A stretch of DNA of 64,000 nt. Origin: Paenarthrobacter ureafaciens (lineage in GTDB: Bacteria; Actinomycetota; Actinomycetes; Actinomycetales; Micrococcaceae). The stretch is from contig NZ_SBHM01000007.1 in NCBI RefSeq assembly GCF_004028095.1, positions 620,001-684,000 on the forward strand, in the 5' to 3' direction. A program made the translations under genes and the position numbers. Shown in pieces: positions 8,733-18,300 of the stretch; within the stretch, counting starts at the first letter, position 1, and each line of letters opens with the position of its first letter. The notes under the pieces are model-generated. The model was not told where the DNA came from and searched no databases. It saw nothing but the letters and a program-made list of their open reading frames with translations.

Positions 8733-10046
8733 TTAGACGAAGCGGTTCCGGCCCGCCCTGAATCCGAAGAACGCCGCCAGCAAGCCGACCACCAGGAACA
8801 GGACCCCCGCCGCGGCGAAGCCACCCGTTGCTTGGTGGAGCTGGCCAACCATCAGCGTCCCCGTGGAACCCACCCCGTAGCCCACCCCCTGCATCATTCC
8901 GGAAAGGTGCGCGGCTGTGTGGGCGTCCCGGGTACGGAGCATGATCATGGTCAGTGCCACGGCAGTCAGTGACCCTTGGCCGAGCCCGAGCAACCCCGTC
9001 CACACCCAGATCAACTCAGTGGGCCCAAAGATGCTCAGGGCGAAGCCGCCGCCCGTCATGAGCGCCACCACCATGTTGATGACCCGTTGGTCCTTGAGCC
9101 GGGCAGCGAGCGCCGGGGCGAACAACGACCCCAGCATCTGCAGCACAATCGACACCGAGACGATCAGGCCCGCCGTGCCACCGTCCACACCGCGGTCACG
9201 CAGGATCGGCGCCAGCCACGCGAACACGCTGAACGACATCATCGCCTGCAGCACCATGAACGCCGTCACCTGCCACGCCACCGCGGATCTCCACACATTC
9301 ACCCCGCCCTTGAGGTGCTGGTGCCGTACGGGGTGCTGCCTGATGGCCGGCGGCAGGAAGAGCAAAAGTACGACGGCGGCCGGCACCGCCCAGAACCACA
9401 GCGCCGATGTCCAGTGGCCGGTTGCCGTAAAGACCGGATACGTGAATCCCGCGCCGAGTGCTGCGGAGGCACAGATCGCCGTGGTGTACAGGCCGCCCAT
9501 CAAGCCGAGACGGTGCGGGAAATCCCTCTTCACCACGCCGGGAAGCAGCACGTTGCACAGCGCGATGGCTGCACCGCACGCCGCTGTTCCCACCAGCAAG
9601 GCGGGCAGGTGGCCTGCGCCGGGGAGCTCGGCCGGCCTCAGCAGGAGCCCTGCGGTGAGGACGGCCATCGCACCCAGCAACACCCTCTCTGCTCCAAACC
9701 TTCTCGCCAGGACGGGTGCCGTAGGTGCGAAGACACCCAGCAACGTCACCGGCACAGTAGTCAGCACCACAACAGACCAACCCGGCAGACCGGCGTCGGA
9801 CGTTACTTCCGGCAGCACCGCGGAGAAGCTGGAGAAGACGGTCCTCAAGTTGAGGCCGATGAGGATCAGGCAGACCGCAAGATAAGCCAGCGCCCGCTTG
9901 CCTTTGAGCTGGGTGGGAGCCGGGGCCGGGTCTTCGTCGATCTCAGCGTCGACGGCGATCTCGGGCAAGGGGCGTTTCTCTTCGGACTTCTCTGTGCGCT
10001 TCTTGGTTCGGCTCTCTGCGGAGGCAGGCTTCTGGGAGGAGGTCAC
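8733..10046 (-). CDS. MFS exporter of the CynX/NimT type
   Basis: Plasma-membrane transporter, about 437 aa. A hydrophilic N-terminal 50 residues rich in Lys, Glu and Pro precede helix 1 (LAYLAVCLILIGLNLRTVFSS); LNLR followed by pairs of helices is typical of the cyanate/2-nitroimidazole transporter group. The open frame extends to 10196 but overlaps trmB, so I placed the start at the GTG at 10046, 88 bp from the divergent trmB start. The substrate cannot be told from sequence. Confidence 0.82.
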   Translation of the reverse strand: MTSSQKPASAESRTKKRTEKSEEKRPLPEIAVDAEIDEDPAPAPTQLKGKRALAYLAVCLILIGLNLRTVFSSFSAVLPEVTSDAGLPGWSVVVLTTVPVTLLGVFAPTAPVLARRFGAERVLLGAMAVLTAGLLLRPAELPGAGHLPALLVGTAACGAAIALCNVLLPGVVKRDFPHRLGLMGGLYTTAICASAALGAGFTYPVFTATGHWTSALWFWAVPAAVVLLLFLPPAIRQHPVRHQHLKGGVNVWRSAVAWQVTAFMVLQAMMSFSVFAWLAPILRDRGVDGGTAGLIVSVSIVLQMLGSLFAPALAARLKDQRVINMVVALMTGGGFALSIFGPTELIWVWTGLLGLGQGSLTAVALTMIMLRTRDAHTAAHLSGMMQGVGYGVGSTGTLMVGQLHQATGGFAAAGVLFLVVGLLAAFFGFRAGRNRFV

Positions 10047-10134
10047 ACGTCCTATTCTGTCAGGGCTGTTTACTGCTGCCCCTGTGGGACCGACTGTGAC
10101 CCGGTTTTGGACGGCCAAGTATTCTGGAAGGGAC

Positions 10135-11040
10135 ATGAGTGAGACCCCAGATACCCCACGCCCCATCACCCCCGGCAGCCAAGCTTCCTTTGGCACATAC
10201 GGCGGCCGTCCGGTCAGCTTTGTGCGTCGAGGTACCCGCCTCCAGGGCCGCCGCCAGGCAGCCTGGGAAGAACATGCCGAACGCTGGGCTGTGCAGGTCC
10301 CCCGTCATGTGGCCAACACGTCCGTGCACCCGGACTACGTTTTTGACGCCGAGGCCGTGTTTGGACGCAAGGCTCCCCTGATCGTGGAGATCGGCTCCGG
10401 CTTAGGCGATGCAGTGGTCCATGCTGCCGAGCAGAACCCGGACAAGGACTTCCTTGCCGTTGAGGTCTACACCCCCGGCCTGGCCAACACCATCATCAAG
10501 ATCAACAGCCGCGGGCTGACCAACGTGCGCGTGGTGGAAGCCAACGCACCCGAGGTCCTGGAGTCCATGCTGCCCGCGGGCTCAGTCAGCGAACTCTGGG
10601 TATTCTTCCCGGATCCCTGGCACAAGGCCCGGCACCACAAGCGCCGGCTCATCCAGCCGGCTTTCGCATCCGTCGCGGCCAAGGCCCTCAAGAAGGGTGG
10701 CTACTGGCGGATTGCCACCGACTGGTCCAACTACGCCATCCACGTTCGGGAAGTCCTTGCAGGTTCCACGGAGTTCGAGAACATGCACGAAGGCGAGCGC
10801 AGCGGCGAGGAGAGCCCGTTGACGCAAGTCTGGCAATCCGGCGTCGAATCCGTTGTTGGCGGCGCCCCCGTCAAGGAGGGCCGCGCACCCGTCAGCACCG
10901 AGCACACCGGCCCCAACCAGGGCGTGGACGAGGTCGGCGGCTGGGCTCCCCGGTTCGACGGCCGGATCCGCACCAGCTTCGAGAACAAAGCCCACGAGGC
11001 CGGGCGCATGATCTTCGACCTCACCTACCGCAAGATCTAG
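10135..11040 (+). CDS. trmB: tRNA (guanine-N7-)-methyltransferase
   Basis: Forms m7G46 in the variable loop of tRNAs using SAM; cytoplasmic, 301 aa. Motifs are VEIGSGLGDAVVHAA (SAM site), the family hallmark VFFPDPWHKARHHKRRL, and TDWSNY. Start at ATG 10135 with GGAAGGGA just upstream; the open frame extends about 240 bp further but only into the divergent gene's region. An insertion of about 30 residues rich in Gly, Pro and Ala lies near residue 250 before the conserved TSFENKA end. It heads a possible operon with two small genes. Confidence 0.95.
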   Translation: MSETPDTPRPITPGSQASFGTYGGRPVSFVRRGTRLQGRRQAAWEEHAERWAVQVPRHVANTSVHPDYVFDAEAVFGRKAPLIVEIGSGLGDAVVHAAEQNPDKDFLAVEVYTPGLANTIIKINSRGLTNVRVVEANAPEVLESMLPAGSVSELWVFFPDPWHKARHHKRRLIQPAFASVAAKALKKGGYWRIATDWSNYAIHVREVLAGSTEFENMHEGERSGEESPLTQVWQSGVESVVGGAPVKEGRAPVSTEHTGPNQGVDEVGGWAPRFDGRIRTSFENKAHEAGRMIFDLTYRKI

Positions 11041-11061
11041 TCCACGGACTCCGGGGGAACC

Positions 11062-11454
11062 ATGAGCTACCAACCACCACTCGAATACCACCAGCAGCCA
11101 CCCCGACCGGGGACGCGGGGGTTGGGGGCCGGCATTACCAGCATCGTGGCTGCCGTGCTCTCGCCGGTGGCGGCCGTGGTCAGTGTTCCGCTGGGCATCG
11201 CTGCGGTGGCTTCTGCCATGAGCCGCTTCAACGAGGGCAACGATGCGTGGTGGATCGGAGCTTTGGCCTTCGCCGCGTTGGCTGTTGCCTTGGCGATTGT
11301 GGCCGTGGTCTGCGGACTGATTGCCGTGTTCCGGGCAGGCCGCATGAACGCCGGGAGAATCACGGGCATCGTTGGGCTCTCCATCATGGCGGTCAACGTC
11401 TTCGGGGTGGCCTTCATGGTGATCTTGGTACTCGGATCCGGACAAGCGGGCTGA
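11062..11454 (+). CDS. small four-helix membrane protein, DUF4190-like
   Basis: 130-aa integral membrane protein. A Pro/Gln-rich cytoplasmic N-terminus (residues 1-25) is followed by three or four hydrophobic stretches, with the final helices resembling DUF4190 (GRITGIVGLSIMAVNVFGVAF). The function is unknown. It starts 21 bp after trmB with GGGGGAA as a ribosome site and ends one base before the next gene, so it is probably co-transcribed with both neighbours. Confidence 0.7.
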   Translation: MSYQPPLEYHQQPPRPGTRGLGAGITSIVAAVLSPVAAVVSVPLGIAAVASAMSRFNEGNDAWWIGALAFAALAVALAIVAVVCGLIAVFRAGRMNAGRITGIVGLSIMAVNVFGVAFMVILVLGSGQAG

Positions 11455-11455
11455 T

Positions 11456-11944
11456 ATGCCGCAGGTACGCGCAGAACGGTTCATCCGCCTGGATCCGGAG
11501 ACCACTTTCGCCCTCTCCCAGAGCACAGGCGCATTCAGGCTTACATGGGACCCGTTCATCTCGGCACAATCGTTCGTTGACGGCGCCACGAAACCAGGCA
11601 AAGGGGTCCGCACCCGCACCGTCTCCCGGATGAAGCTGACCATGGTGACCGAGTACGTTTCCTACAATCCCCCACGAAACGTAGGAATGACCATGGTGGC
11701 CGGCCCCTGGTTCTTCGGCACCTTCGGAGGCGGGTGGCGGTTCACTCCGGAGCCCGGGGGCACCCGCGCGGTGTGGAAATACACGTTCTCCTGCAGGCCC
11801 GGCTGGCTGGCGCCTATCGCCGAAAAAATCGGGACATGGGTGTTGGGCCGCGAAATTGAGCGTCGGATCGAGGCCTTCGCGAGGGCATGCGAGGACCCCG
11901 CCCTCGTGGCCGAACTGCAAGCAGCATCACGGCACGGAGATTGA
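11456..11944 (+). CDS. SRPBCC/START-like domain protein
   Basis: 162-aa cytoplasmic protein whose length and pattern (alternating strands, a long C-terminal helix REIERRIEAFARACE) fit the polyketide-cyclase/SRPBCC ligand-binding fold. Nothing indicates a catalytic site or ligand. It starts one base after the preceding stop codon, implying translational coupling, and its last 18 bases overlap the convergent anti-sigma gene. Confidence 0.65.
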   Translation: MPQVRAERFIRLDPETTFALSQSTGAFRLTWDPFISAQSFVDGATKPGKGVRTRTVSRMKLTMVTEYVSYNPPRNVGMTMVAGPWFFGTFGGGWRFTPEPGGTRAVWKYTFSCRPGWLAPIAEKIGTWVLGREIERRIEAFARACEDPALVAELQAASRHGD

Positions 11945-12589
11945 CGCCACCGTCCTGTCCGAATCGTCCCTGAGCTCAACACCCGCGATGCCGGTCAGCT
12001 GAACAGGAGTGGCGCCGGTGATCTTGATGCGTCCGCTGGGCGTCGCCGTCCACCCGCACGTGCGTTCCTCAGCGCCGTCGCGCCCCTTGACCCACAGATA
12101 GAGCGTCCCTTCCAGCGGCATGCTCCGCCCCTCAACAGCCAACTCCGTGCCCCAGGTCTTCTTGACCATGCCAACCGTCAGCTGCAGGCCATCGCCCGAC
12201 TGAACGGAATACGTGGCGTCGGGTTTCGGTGGCTGGTTCAGCAAAGGACCCGCCAGGAATCCCAAGGCCAGGCACGCGGCGGCGACAGCCCCAACAACGG
12301 CTGCCCACCGCCGTCGTGATTTCCGCCTGCGGGTGGAGAGATCAACCAGGAGCGACGGCGGGACAGTCTCCAACGGCGCCAACGGCTGGCTTCCGCCCGC
12401 AACGGTGAGGGCGACTGCATCAGCGGCGGGGACGGCGTCGAGCAACGCGGGAAGGCTTTCGAGCTCCTCCAGCTCGCCGCGGCAGTCCGCGCAAGCGGCG
12501 AGGTGGTCCTCGAACGCGCGTGCCTCATCCGGCTCAAGGCCACCCAGCAGGTAGGCGCCCAGCAACTGGTGGACGGAATCGGCGTTCAT
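11927..12589 (-). CDS. anti-sigma factor, RskA/zinc-finger type
   Basis: Membrane-bound anti-sigma factor, 220 aa. The N-terminus carries a ZAS-type zinc site (HLAACADC, with an upstream His) at residues about 28-37; one transmembrane helix lies near residues 95-115 (WAAVVGAVAAACLALGFLAG); the extracytoplasmic C-terminal half matches RskA-like domains. It should hold the ECF sigma factor inactive until cleaved. The gene overlaps the sigma gene by 4 bp (ATGA), the usual arrangement for stoichiometric expression. Confidence 0.88.
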   Translation of the reverse strand: MNADSVHQLLGAYLLGGLEPDEARAFEDHLAACADCRGELEELESLPALLDAVPAADAVALTVAGGSQPLAPLETVPPSLLVDLSTRRRKSRRRWAAVVGAVAAACLALGFLAGPLLNQPPKPDATYSVQSGDGLQLTVGMVKKTWGTELAVEGRSMPLEGTLYLWVKGRDGAEERTCGWTATPSGRIKITGATPVQLTGIAGVELRDDSDRTVASISVP

Positions 12590-13083
12590 TTTTCCACCCC
12601 CATTTCGTCAAGAATCGTTCGGAGGGCTTTCACTGCATAAAAAGCCCGGGACTTAACAGTGCCCACGGGGATGTTCAGGTGCAGCGCCGCCTCGGTGACC
12701 GTGTACCGCTGGTAGTGCAGGGCCACCAAAACTTCACGGTGTTCGTGGCTGAGCCGCAAAAGCGCTTCCTCCATGAGCACACGGTTCAAGAGCTCGTCCA
12801 CGCGCTCGGTGGCGACGTGGTCCGGAAGTTCGTGCTCCTCTGCCTCCGCGGGCCTGCGCTGGGCCTTCCGGTAGTTGTCGATGATCACGTTCCGCGCGGT
12901 CCTGAAAAGGTAGCTTCGCAGGCTTCCCGTGATGTGCGGGGCGTGCTGCCACACTTTCAGGATGGTTTCCTGCACAACGTCGTCAGCCAGGTGCGCATCC
13001 GGGGTGCAACTGAGCACAAAACGCTTCAGGGCCGTGCCGTGGTCGCGGTAGATCGCTGCCACCACGTCCTCGTCCAACGGCAT
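12586..13083 (-). CDS. ECF-family RNA polymerase sigma factor
   Basis: 165-aa alternative sigma factor. Region 2 (YRDHGTALKRFVLSCT through SLRSYLFRTARNVIIDNYRK) and region 4 (LSHEHREVLVALHYQRYTVTEAALHLNIPVGTVKSRAF) are intact. The ATG at 13083 has a strong AGGAGG site seven bases upstream; the longer frame would use an alternative codon without one. It forms an operon with the anti-sigma gene and is transcribed from one of two mirror-image promoters that it likely recognises itself. Confidence 0.93.
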   Translation of the reverse strand: MPLDEDVVAAIYRDHGTALKRFVLSCTPDAHLADDVVQETILKVWQHAPHITGSLRSYLFRTARNVIIDNYRKAQRRPAEAEEHELPDHVATERVDELLNRVLMEEALLRLSHEHREVLVALHYQRYTVTEAALHLNIPVGTVKSRAFYAVKALRTILDEMGVEK

Positions 13084-13111
13084 AGCCACCTCCTTCGATC
13101 CCACCCCATAC

Positions 13112-13166
13112 GACGCCTTTTCCCGGCACACGGTTCACCATGAACCATTCTTCCCCCGGCGGCGTC
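13112..13166. promoter_or_regulatory. pair of divergent ECF-type promoters with identical boxes
   Basis: Both strands carry TGAACC-N16-CGTC: on plus, TGAACC 13141-13146 and CGTC 13163-13166 face the lipoprotein; on minus, TGAACC 13132-13137 and CGTC 13112-13115 face the sigma operon. The two -35 boxes meet as the dyad GGTTCA-CCA-TGAACC. GAAC-like -35 and CGTC -10 boxes at this spacing are characteristic of ECF sigma factors, so autoregulation plus control of the lipoprotein is likely. Confidence 0.85.
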
Positions 13167-13215
13167 TTAGGGTTAGCGCCGGCCCACTCCGGCCGGCCCG
13201 TCAAGGGAGCCAGTG

Positions 13216-13728
13216 ATGAAGAATAGATTCAGCTTTGGACTTGGTGCTGTGGTCCTCGCGGTGGCCTTGGGAGGATGCGCCGGCAGTCCGGGCACGTCCA
13301 CGTCCTCTGCACCGCCGGCGTCGTCATCCGTGTCCGCTCCCAGCACAGCAGAGGCAGACGCGGAGATGAAAGTGGCGTCCTCCAGCGCCGGCCCGATCGT
13401 GGTGGATGGCAAAGGAATGAGCCTCTACTTCTTCACGAAGGACGTCAAGGACTCCGGCAAGAGCGCCTGCGTGGATGCATGCCTTGCCGCGTGGCCCGTA
13501 TTTACGACGACGGCGGACGCGCCCAAGGTTGATGGCGTCACCGGCACTGTGGGAACCATCGCCACGCCCGACGGGAAGAAGCAGGTCACGCTGAACGGCA
13601 TGCCCCTGTACTACTACGCCCAGGACAAGGCCCCCGGTGATGTTGCGGGCCAGGGTGTGAACAACGTCTGGTACCTGGTGAGCCCCGGCGGAGAGATGAT
13701 CAAGGGCGCTGCTGGTTCGGGCTACTGA
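13216..13728 (+). CDS. lipoprotein with two 'secreted repeat' (PF03640-type) units
   Basis: Exported 170-aa lipoprotein. The signal peptide is followed by the lipobox ALGGC (Cys about residue 21), then a Ser/Ala/Thr-rich linker. Two copies of the COG4315 repeat follow: GKGMSLYFFTKD near residue 70 and LNGMPLYYYAQDKAPGDVAGQGV near 130, with CVDACLAAWPVF between. The function of this family is not established. It is divergent from the ECF sigma operon and shares its promoter boxes, so it is a probable regulon member. Start at ATG 13216 with AGGGAGC upstream. Confidence 0.88.
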   Translation: MKNRFSFGLGAVVLAVALGGCAGSPGTSTSSAPPASSSVSAPSTAEADAEMKVASSSAGPIVVDGKGMSLYFFTKDVKDSGKSACVDACLAAWPVFTTTADAPKVDGVTGTVGTIATPDGKKQVTLNGMPLYYYAQDKAPGDVAGQGVNNVWYLVSPGGEMIKGAAGSGY

Positions 13729-13770
13729 GTGGGCCCCCTCGTCCGTTGCCGATCGCCGAGTTCGCCGAGT

Positions 13771-13968
13771 TCGCCGGAAGCGTGCCGTACCGCTGCAACG
13801 TTCCTGCGCCTATGCGCGTTTCCCACGAACCCGAGCGACCACCCCTGCTGCTATGCACGTTTCCCACGAACCCGCGCGACCACCCCTGCTGTTCGCGGGA
13901 AGCGTGCCGAACCGCTGCAAGCTTCCCTGCGCCCATGCACGTTTCCCACGAACCCGCGCGACCACCCC
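13771..13968. repeat. composite direct repeats (two ~75-bp units plus an extra half unit)
   Basis: A unit containing AAGCGTGCCG, CCGCTGCAA, TTCC and then CGTTTCCCACGAACCCG with GCGACCACCCC occurs at 13771-13845 and 13894-13968; its second half occurs once more at about 13851-13886. Copies differ at a few bases. The block ends two bases from the stop of the following minus-strand gene. The stretch carries no credible gene. Confidence 0.8.
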
Positions 13969-13969
13969 C

Positions 13970-14926
13970 TTACCTGCGCGACCTGAGCGCTCGAAGGATT
14001 CGTTCTTTGAAGGTCCGCTCTTGGAACAGGTCCTTCCACTCGATCCGGATGAACCTCCAGCCGTCCTCCATGAGCGCCTTTTCGCGTCGCCTTTCTTCAA
14101 AGATGACCTCGTCGGTTGGTTTGTAGTCGAAGTACTTGGTTTTCCCGTCGAATTCCAAGGCCAGTTTTTCTTCCTCCCACGCGAAGTCCAAGCGGTGGTT
14201 TCCTACCCGGGTCTTCACGCGGAATTGGGGTTCCGGTGGTTTGATGCGTAACCGCTGCATCAACTCCCGGCTCAGCGTCTCGCCTGCGGATTCGGACCGG
14301 GGATCGGCATTCTCAAGGGCCTTGCGAAAAATACGGATCCCGCGCTTTCCCGCGGACGCTGCGCCCATTGAGGCGAGCACATTCCGATCTGCCCCAAGCC
14401 GCAGACCATGGTCCATGATGACCAACGCCTTCGGATAGCTGAGCATCCTGGCACAGTCGAACATTGTGCGCTCAAGCGACGTGACCCGCAGGCCTCTCAC
14501 CGTCACGATCTCAGTCTCGGCCAGCGCTTCAGTATGACCCCGGACGTCCTTGCCCCATCGACCCGAGGACGGTCGAACCGGGTGCAGGACGTGGACTTTT
14601 TGGTCCACACCCCACAAGAACAGGCCATGGAGTCGTGCCGCCGATAGATGGCTGTAGACCAAACCGCCCGTCGAAGTCGTCAGGGTTCCGTGAGCATGGG
14701 CCATGATCCGCGCAAGGGCCTGACTTCGTGGTCCCATGGAGTCCCACTTGCCGGCGCTCATGTAGCATCCGTACCGCATTCGACGCAGCTCGCCTGAATC
14801 CAAGAGGTACTTGATGCTTCGGCTGTTGTAGCCCAGGCGAAGCAGCTCGTCCGTGCGCCACATATAGCCTCGTTGAGGTGCGGCGCGGAGGGTCGACTGA
14901 GTGGTCACACTTGATGTTGGTTGCAT
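13970..14926 (-). CDS. AbiEi-like HTH protein with C-terminal DUF559/Vsr-like nuclease domain
   Basis: 318-aa protein with two parts. Residues about 20-60 resemble the AbiEi antitoxin winged-helix (TDELLRLGYNSRSIKYLLDSG), followed by the AbiEi-type middle region. Residues about 220-318 form a DUF559/restriction-endonuclease-like domain with LDFAWEEEKLALEFDG (candidate D...ExK active site) and EERRREKALMEDGWRFIRI. Such orphan fusions are frequent in actinobacteria and have no proven function; no AbiEii toxin gene is adjacent. The start at 14926 has only a weak ribosome site. Confidence 0.75.
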   Translation of the reverse strand: MQPTSSVTTQSTLRAAPQRGYMWRTDELLRLGYNSRSIKYLLDSGELRRMRYGCYMSAGKWDSMGPRSQALARIMAHAHGTLTTSTGGLVYSHLSAARLHGLFLWGVDQKVHVLHPVRPSSGRWGKDVRGHTEALAETEIVTVRGLRVTSLERTMFDCARMLSYPKALVIMDHGLRLGADRNVLASMGAASAGKRGIRIFRKALENADPRSESAGETLSRELMQRLRIKPPEPQFRVKTRVGNHRLDFAWEEEKLALEFDGKTKYFDYKPTDEVIFEERRREKALMEDGWRFIRIEWKDLFQERTFKERILRALRSRR

Positions 14927-15300
14927 CGCTTCAGCATCGCCGGGCCTCCAAGTCGGCAGTAGGCCTGGTCGTCGCTATGTGGAAAGTAGACGCCAACGGT
15001 GCGAATGCCCCCGCAAACTTACAGCGTCTGGGCATCGTACCCGCGAACCCGGCGGGATGCACCAAAGCTGCGGGAACGACGCCGAGCTCCGCGGCACGCT
15101 TTACCTATCGCCCACCTGCGGCTCCCGAGATCGCCGGAAGCCTGCCGCCGCACCCCAAGCTTCCATGCGAACCCACAGCGTTCCCGCGAACTCGGCGGCT
15201 ACGAGGGGACGTTCCCGCGAACCCGGCGGCTCAAGTTTGGGAGCCGCAGCAGGCTGACTAAGATTGGGCAGATAACCTCCTTCCGAAAGTAGTCGCCTGC
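14927..15300. repeat. gene-free stretch with degenerate inverted and direct repeats
   Basis: 374 bases with no credible gene. It holds several variants of CCCGCGAACYCGGCGG (around 15039, 15182 and 15212) and inverted relatives such as AGATCGCCGGAAGCC. The same motif type appears at 13751-13780 (GCCGAGTTCGCCGAGTTCG). The start of the SNF2 helicase follows at 15301. Confidence 0.55.
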
Positions 15301-18300
15301 ATGCCATCCCACCCCGATGACAATTGGGAACTGGCCATACAAACACCTGCCATCAACGACCGCTCCCTCGCGGCGGGGCTGGCCTATGCCATGGGAAGCC
15401 GGGTCAACGGGATTACCTTCGACTCAGCCACCGGTCTCCTCCTCGGCAAAGTCCGGGGCAACGGAGTGCAGCCCTACTCCACGTCGGCAAAGCTGGTGCG
15501 AAAACCGAGCGGCTGGAGCTGCACCGTGGGCATCTGCAGCTGCCCGGTCCGGAAGGATTGCAAGCACGTCGCAGCCCTGCTCTTCACGGCGGAGGACCAC
15601 CCCACCATTCGAGCCCAGCTCCTTGCCCAATCCCCCGGAATGCAAACGGCGAACCCAAGCCAGGCCACCAGCCGCCCGGCATGGGAACTTGCCCTCAACA
15701 GGCTGATCACCAAGCCTGGAGCACCCGCCAACCCCGCGGGTATCCAGCTCGCTTTGCAGTTCGAAGTGGAAGAACCTGCCGCGCACTTCTCCTACACAGG
15801 CCGCCGCGACCCTGCAAGGAGCGTAAGGCAACTCAAGGCCCGCCCCATGATGATGGGCGCGAAGGGCAAATGGATCCGCGGCGACGTATCGTGGAACAAC
15901 CTCAGCTACATCAGTTTCCGCCGTGAATTCAACGAAGCCCAGGTGGAGTGGCTGCAAACCTTCATGGCAGCCCACGGTTCCCCAAGCGGGCGGCACCAGC
16001 CCTCCGGCGCAATGTGGCTCAGCTTGAACGACTTCGCCGGCAAGAACCTCTGGTCACTCCTTGAGGAAGCCAGGAAAGCCGGAATTCCGCTCATCCACAC
16101 CGCTGGTACTGAGCCCGTTCACGTGGCGTCCCAACCCGCCGTCGTGGGCTTGAGCCTGGCCAGGACGGGACGGGAAGGTTCCGTTGACGGAAAGCCCGAC
16201 GGCGGCCTGCAGCTGTCGCCGTCAGTCACCGTGGACGGGGAAGCCGTTGATCCGGCCACTGTTGGCTTTGTGGGAAAGCCGGCCAACGGAATCTTCTATA
16301 CGCAATCCGGCGCCGACACTTTGCCCGGGGCGCCGCAGCAGAAGAACCTGATCACCCTTGCACCGCTTGGGGGGAGCCTCAGCGATGAATTGCTGGAGTT
16401 CGTGACCGAGGGTTCCACGTTGGAGATTCCGGCCGAGGACGAGGGCCGCTTCCTCACGTCCTTCTACCCCAAGCTCCGTCAGTCCACGCCTGTCCAAGCA
16501 GCCGACGAATCAGTGGAGCTGCCGACGCTTGCCGTGCCGACGTTGTCCCTGCTGGCCAACTACGGCAACGACCACAAGGTCCGGCTCCACTGGGAGTGGC
16601 ACTACACGTCGGGAACCTTGGTGACGGCCCAACCCCTCTGGCGGCACCCGGACGATCGCGGCTACCGGGACGACGCCGCGGAGGCACGCATCCTCGAATC
16701 GCTGGGGCACCCGTGGGAGATCGTCCCTGCCCTCGCGGAATCCTCAACAGGGGGTTGGGGTGCGCCCCGGCTCACTGCTACCGCTGAACTGAGTGGCCTG
16801 GACACCCTGGCGTTCACCGAAGAGGTGCTGCCGGCACTCAGGCAACTGCCCGACGTCGTGGTGGAAACCTCCGGTGACATTGCCGATTACCGGGAGGCCG
16901 AAGAAGCGCCTGTCGTGTCGATCTCCACCAAGGAGACCGCGAGCGGAGACTGGTTCGACCTCGGGATCGTCATCACGCTCGAGGGTGAACCGGTATCCTT
17001 CGCCGCCGTTTTCTCGGCGCTCGCTGCCGGGCAGACCCGCATGCTGCTGCCCAGCGGCGCACACTTTTCCCTCGATCTGCCCGAGCTCCACCAGCTCCGC
17101 GAGCTCATCGACGAGGCCCGTTCGTTGCAGGACAACCCGGACAACAAAGACGGAACCCTGCAGATCAGCCGGTTCCAGGTAGGGCTGTGGGACGAACTCG
17201 CACAGCTTGGGATCGTGGACGAACAAGCGGCGGCGTGGCGGGAGTCCGTTGGTGGACTGCTCGACGACGGCGTCACCGGACTGCCGCTGCCGGCCGGCCT
17301 TAACGCTGAGCTGCGTCCGTATCAGCTGGAAGGGTTCAACTGGCTGAGCTTCCTTTACAAGCACAGCCTGGGCGGCGTCCTCGCCGATGACATGGGCCTC
17401 GGCAAGACCGTCCAGGCGCTGGCGCTGATCTGCGCGGCGCGGGAACTGGCTGCTTCCGAAGGCAGGGACAGGGCCCCGTTCCTGGTGGTCGCGCCAACGA
17501 GCGTCGTCAGCAACTGGGCCTTGGAAGCACAGAGGTTCGCACCCGGCCTGACGGTTCGGACGGTTTCGGAAACATTCGCCAAGAGTGGCCTGTTGCCGTC
17601 GGAAGCTTTGGCGGGTGCCGACGTCGTAATTACCTCTTATGCGCTGTTCCGCATCGATTACGAGGCCTACGCGTACTTCCAATGGGCCGGGCTCATGCTG
17701 GACGAGGCCCAATTCGTGAAGAACCACCAGTCCAAGGCCTACCAGTGCGCACGCAAGCTGCCTGCGCGCTTCAAGCTGGCCATCACGGGCACCCCGTTGG
17801 AGAACAACCTGATGGAGTTTTGGGCCCTGACGTCGATCGTTGCGCCGGGGTTGTTCCCCAGTCCCAAGAGGTTCGCCGAGAACTACCAGAAGCCGGTGGA
17901 GAAGAACGGCGACTCGGCGCAACTGGGCAAGCTCCGGCGTCGGGTCCGTCCGCTCATGATGCGGCGCACCAAAGAGCAGGTTATCCAGGACCTTCCGCCA
18001 AAGCAGGAGCAGGTGCTGGAGGTCGTGCTCAACCCGCGCCACCAAAAGGTCTACCAAACCCATTTGCAGCGGGAGCGGCAGAAGATCCTCGGCTTGATCG
18101 ACGATGTGAACAAGAACCGCTTCACGATCTTCCAGTCGCTAACGGTGCTTCGGCAGCTCAGCCTGGACGCTTCGCTGGTGGACTCCTCCATGTCCGCGGT
18201 GCGGTCGTCCAAGCTGGATGTCCTGTTCGAACAGCTCGAGGACATCATCTCCGAGGGCCACAGGACGCTGATCTTCAGCCAGTTCACCGGGTTCCTGGGC

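Noticed and set aside
13771..13968. CRISPR-like array
   Set aside because: Repeats are few, irregularly spaced, degenerate and composite, and no cas genes are nearby.
13970..14926. Complete AbiE type IV toxin-antitoxin pair
   Set aside because: Only an AbiEi-like head is present; no AbiEii toxin gene is adjacent.
16744..18063. 439-codon minus-strand open frame inside the SNF2 gene
   Set aside because: Antisense shadow of the conserved SNF2 core.
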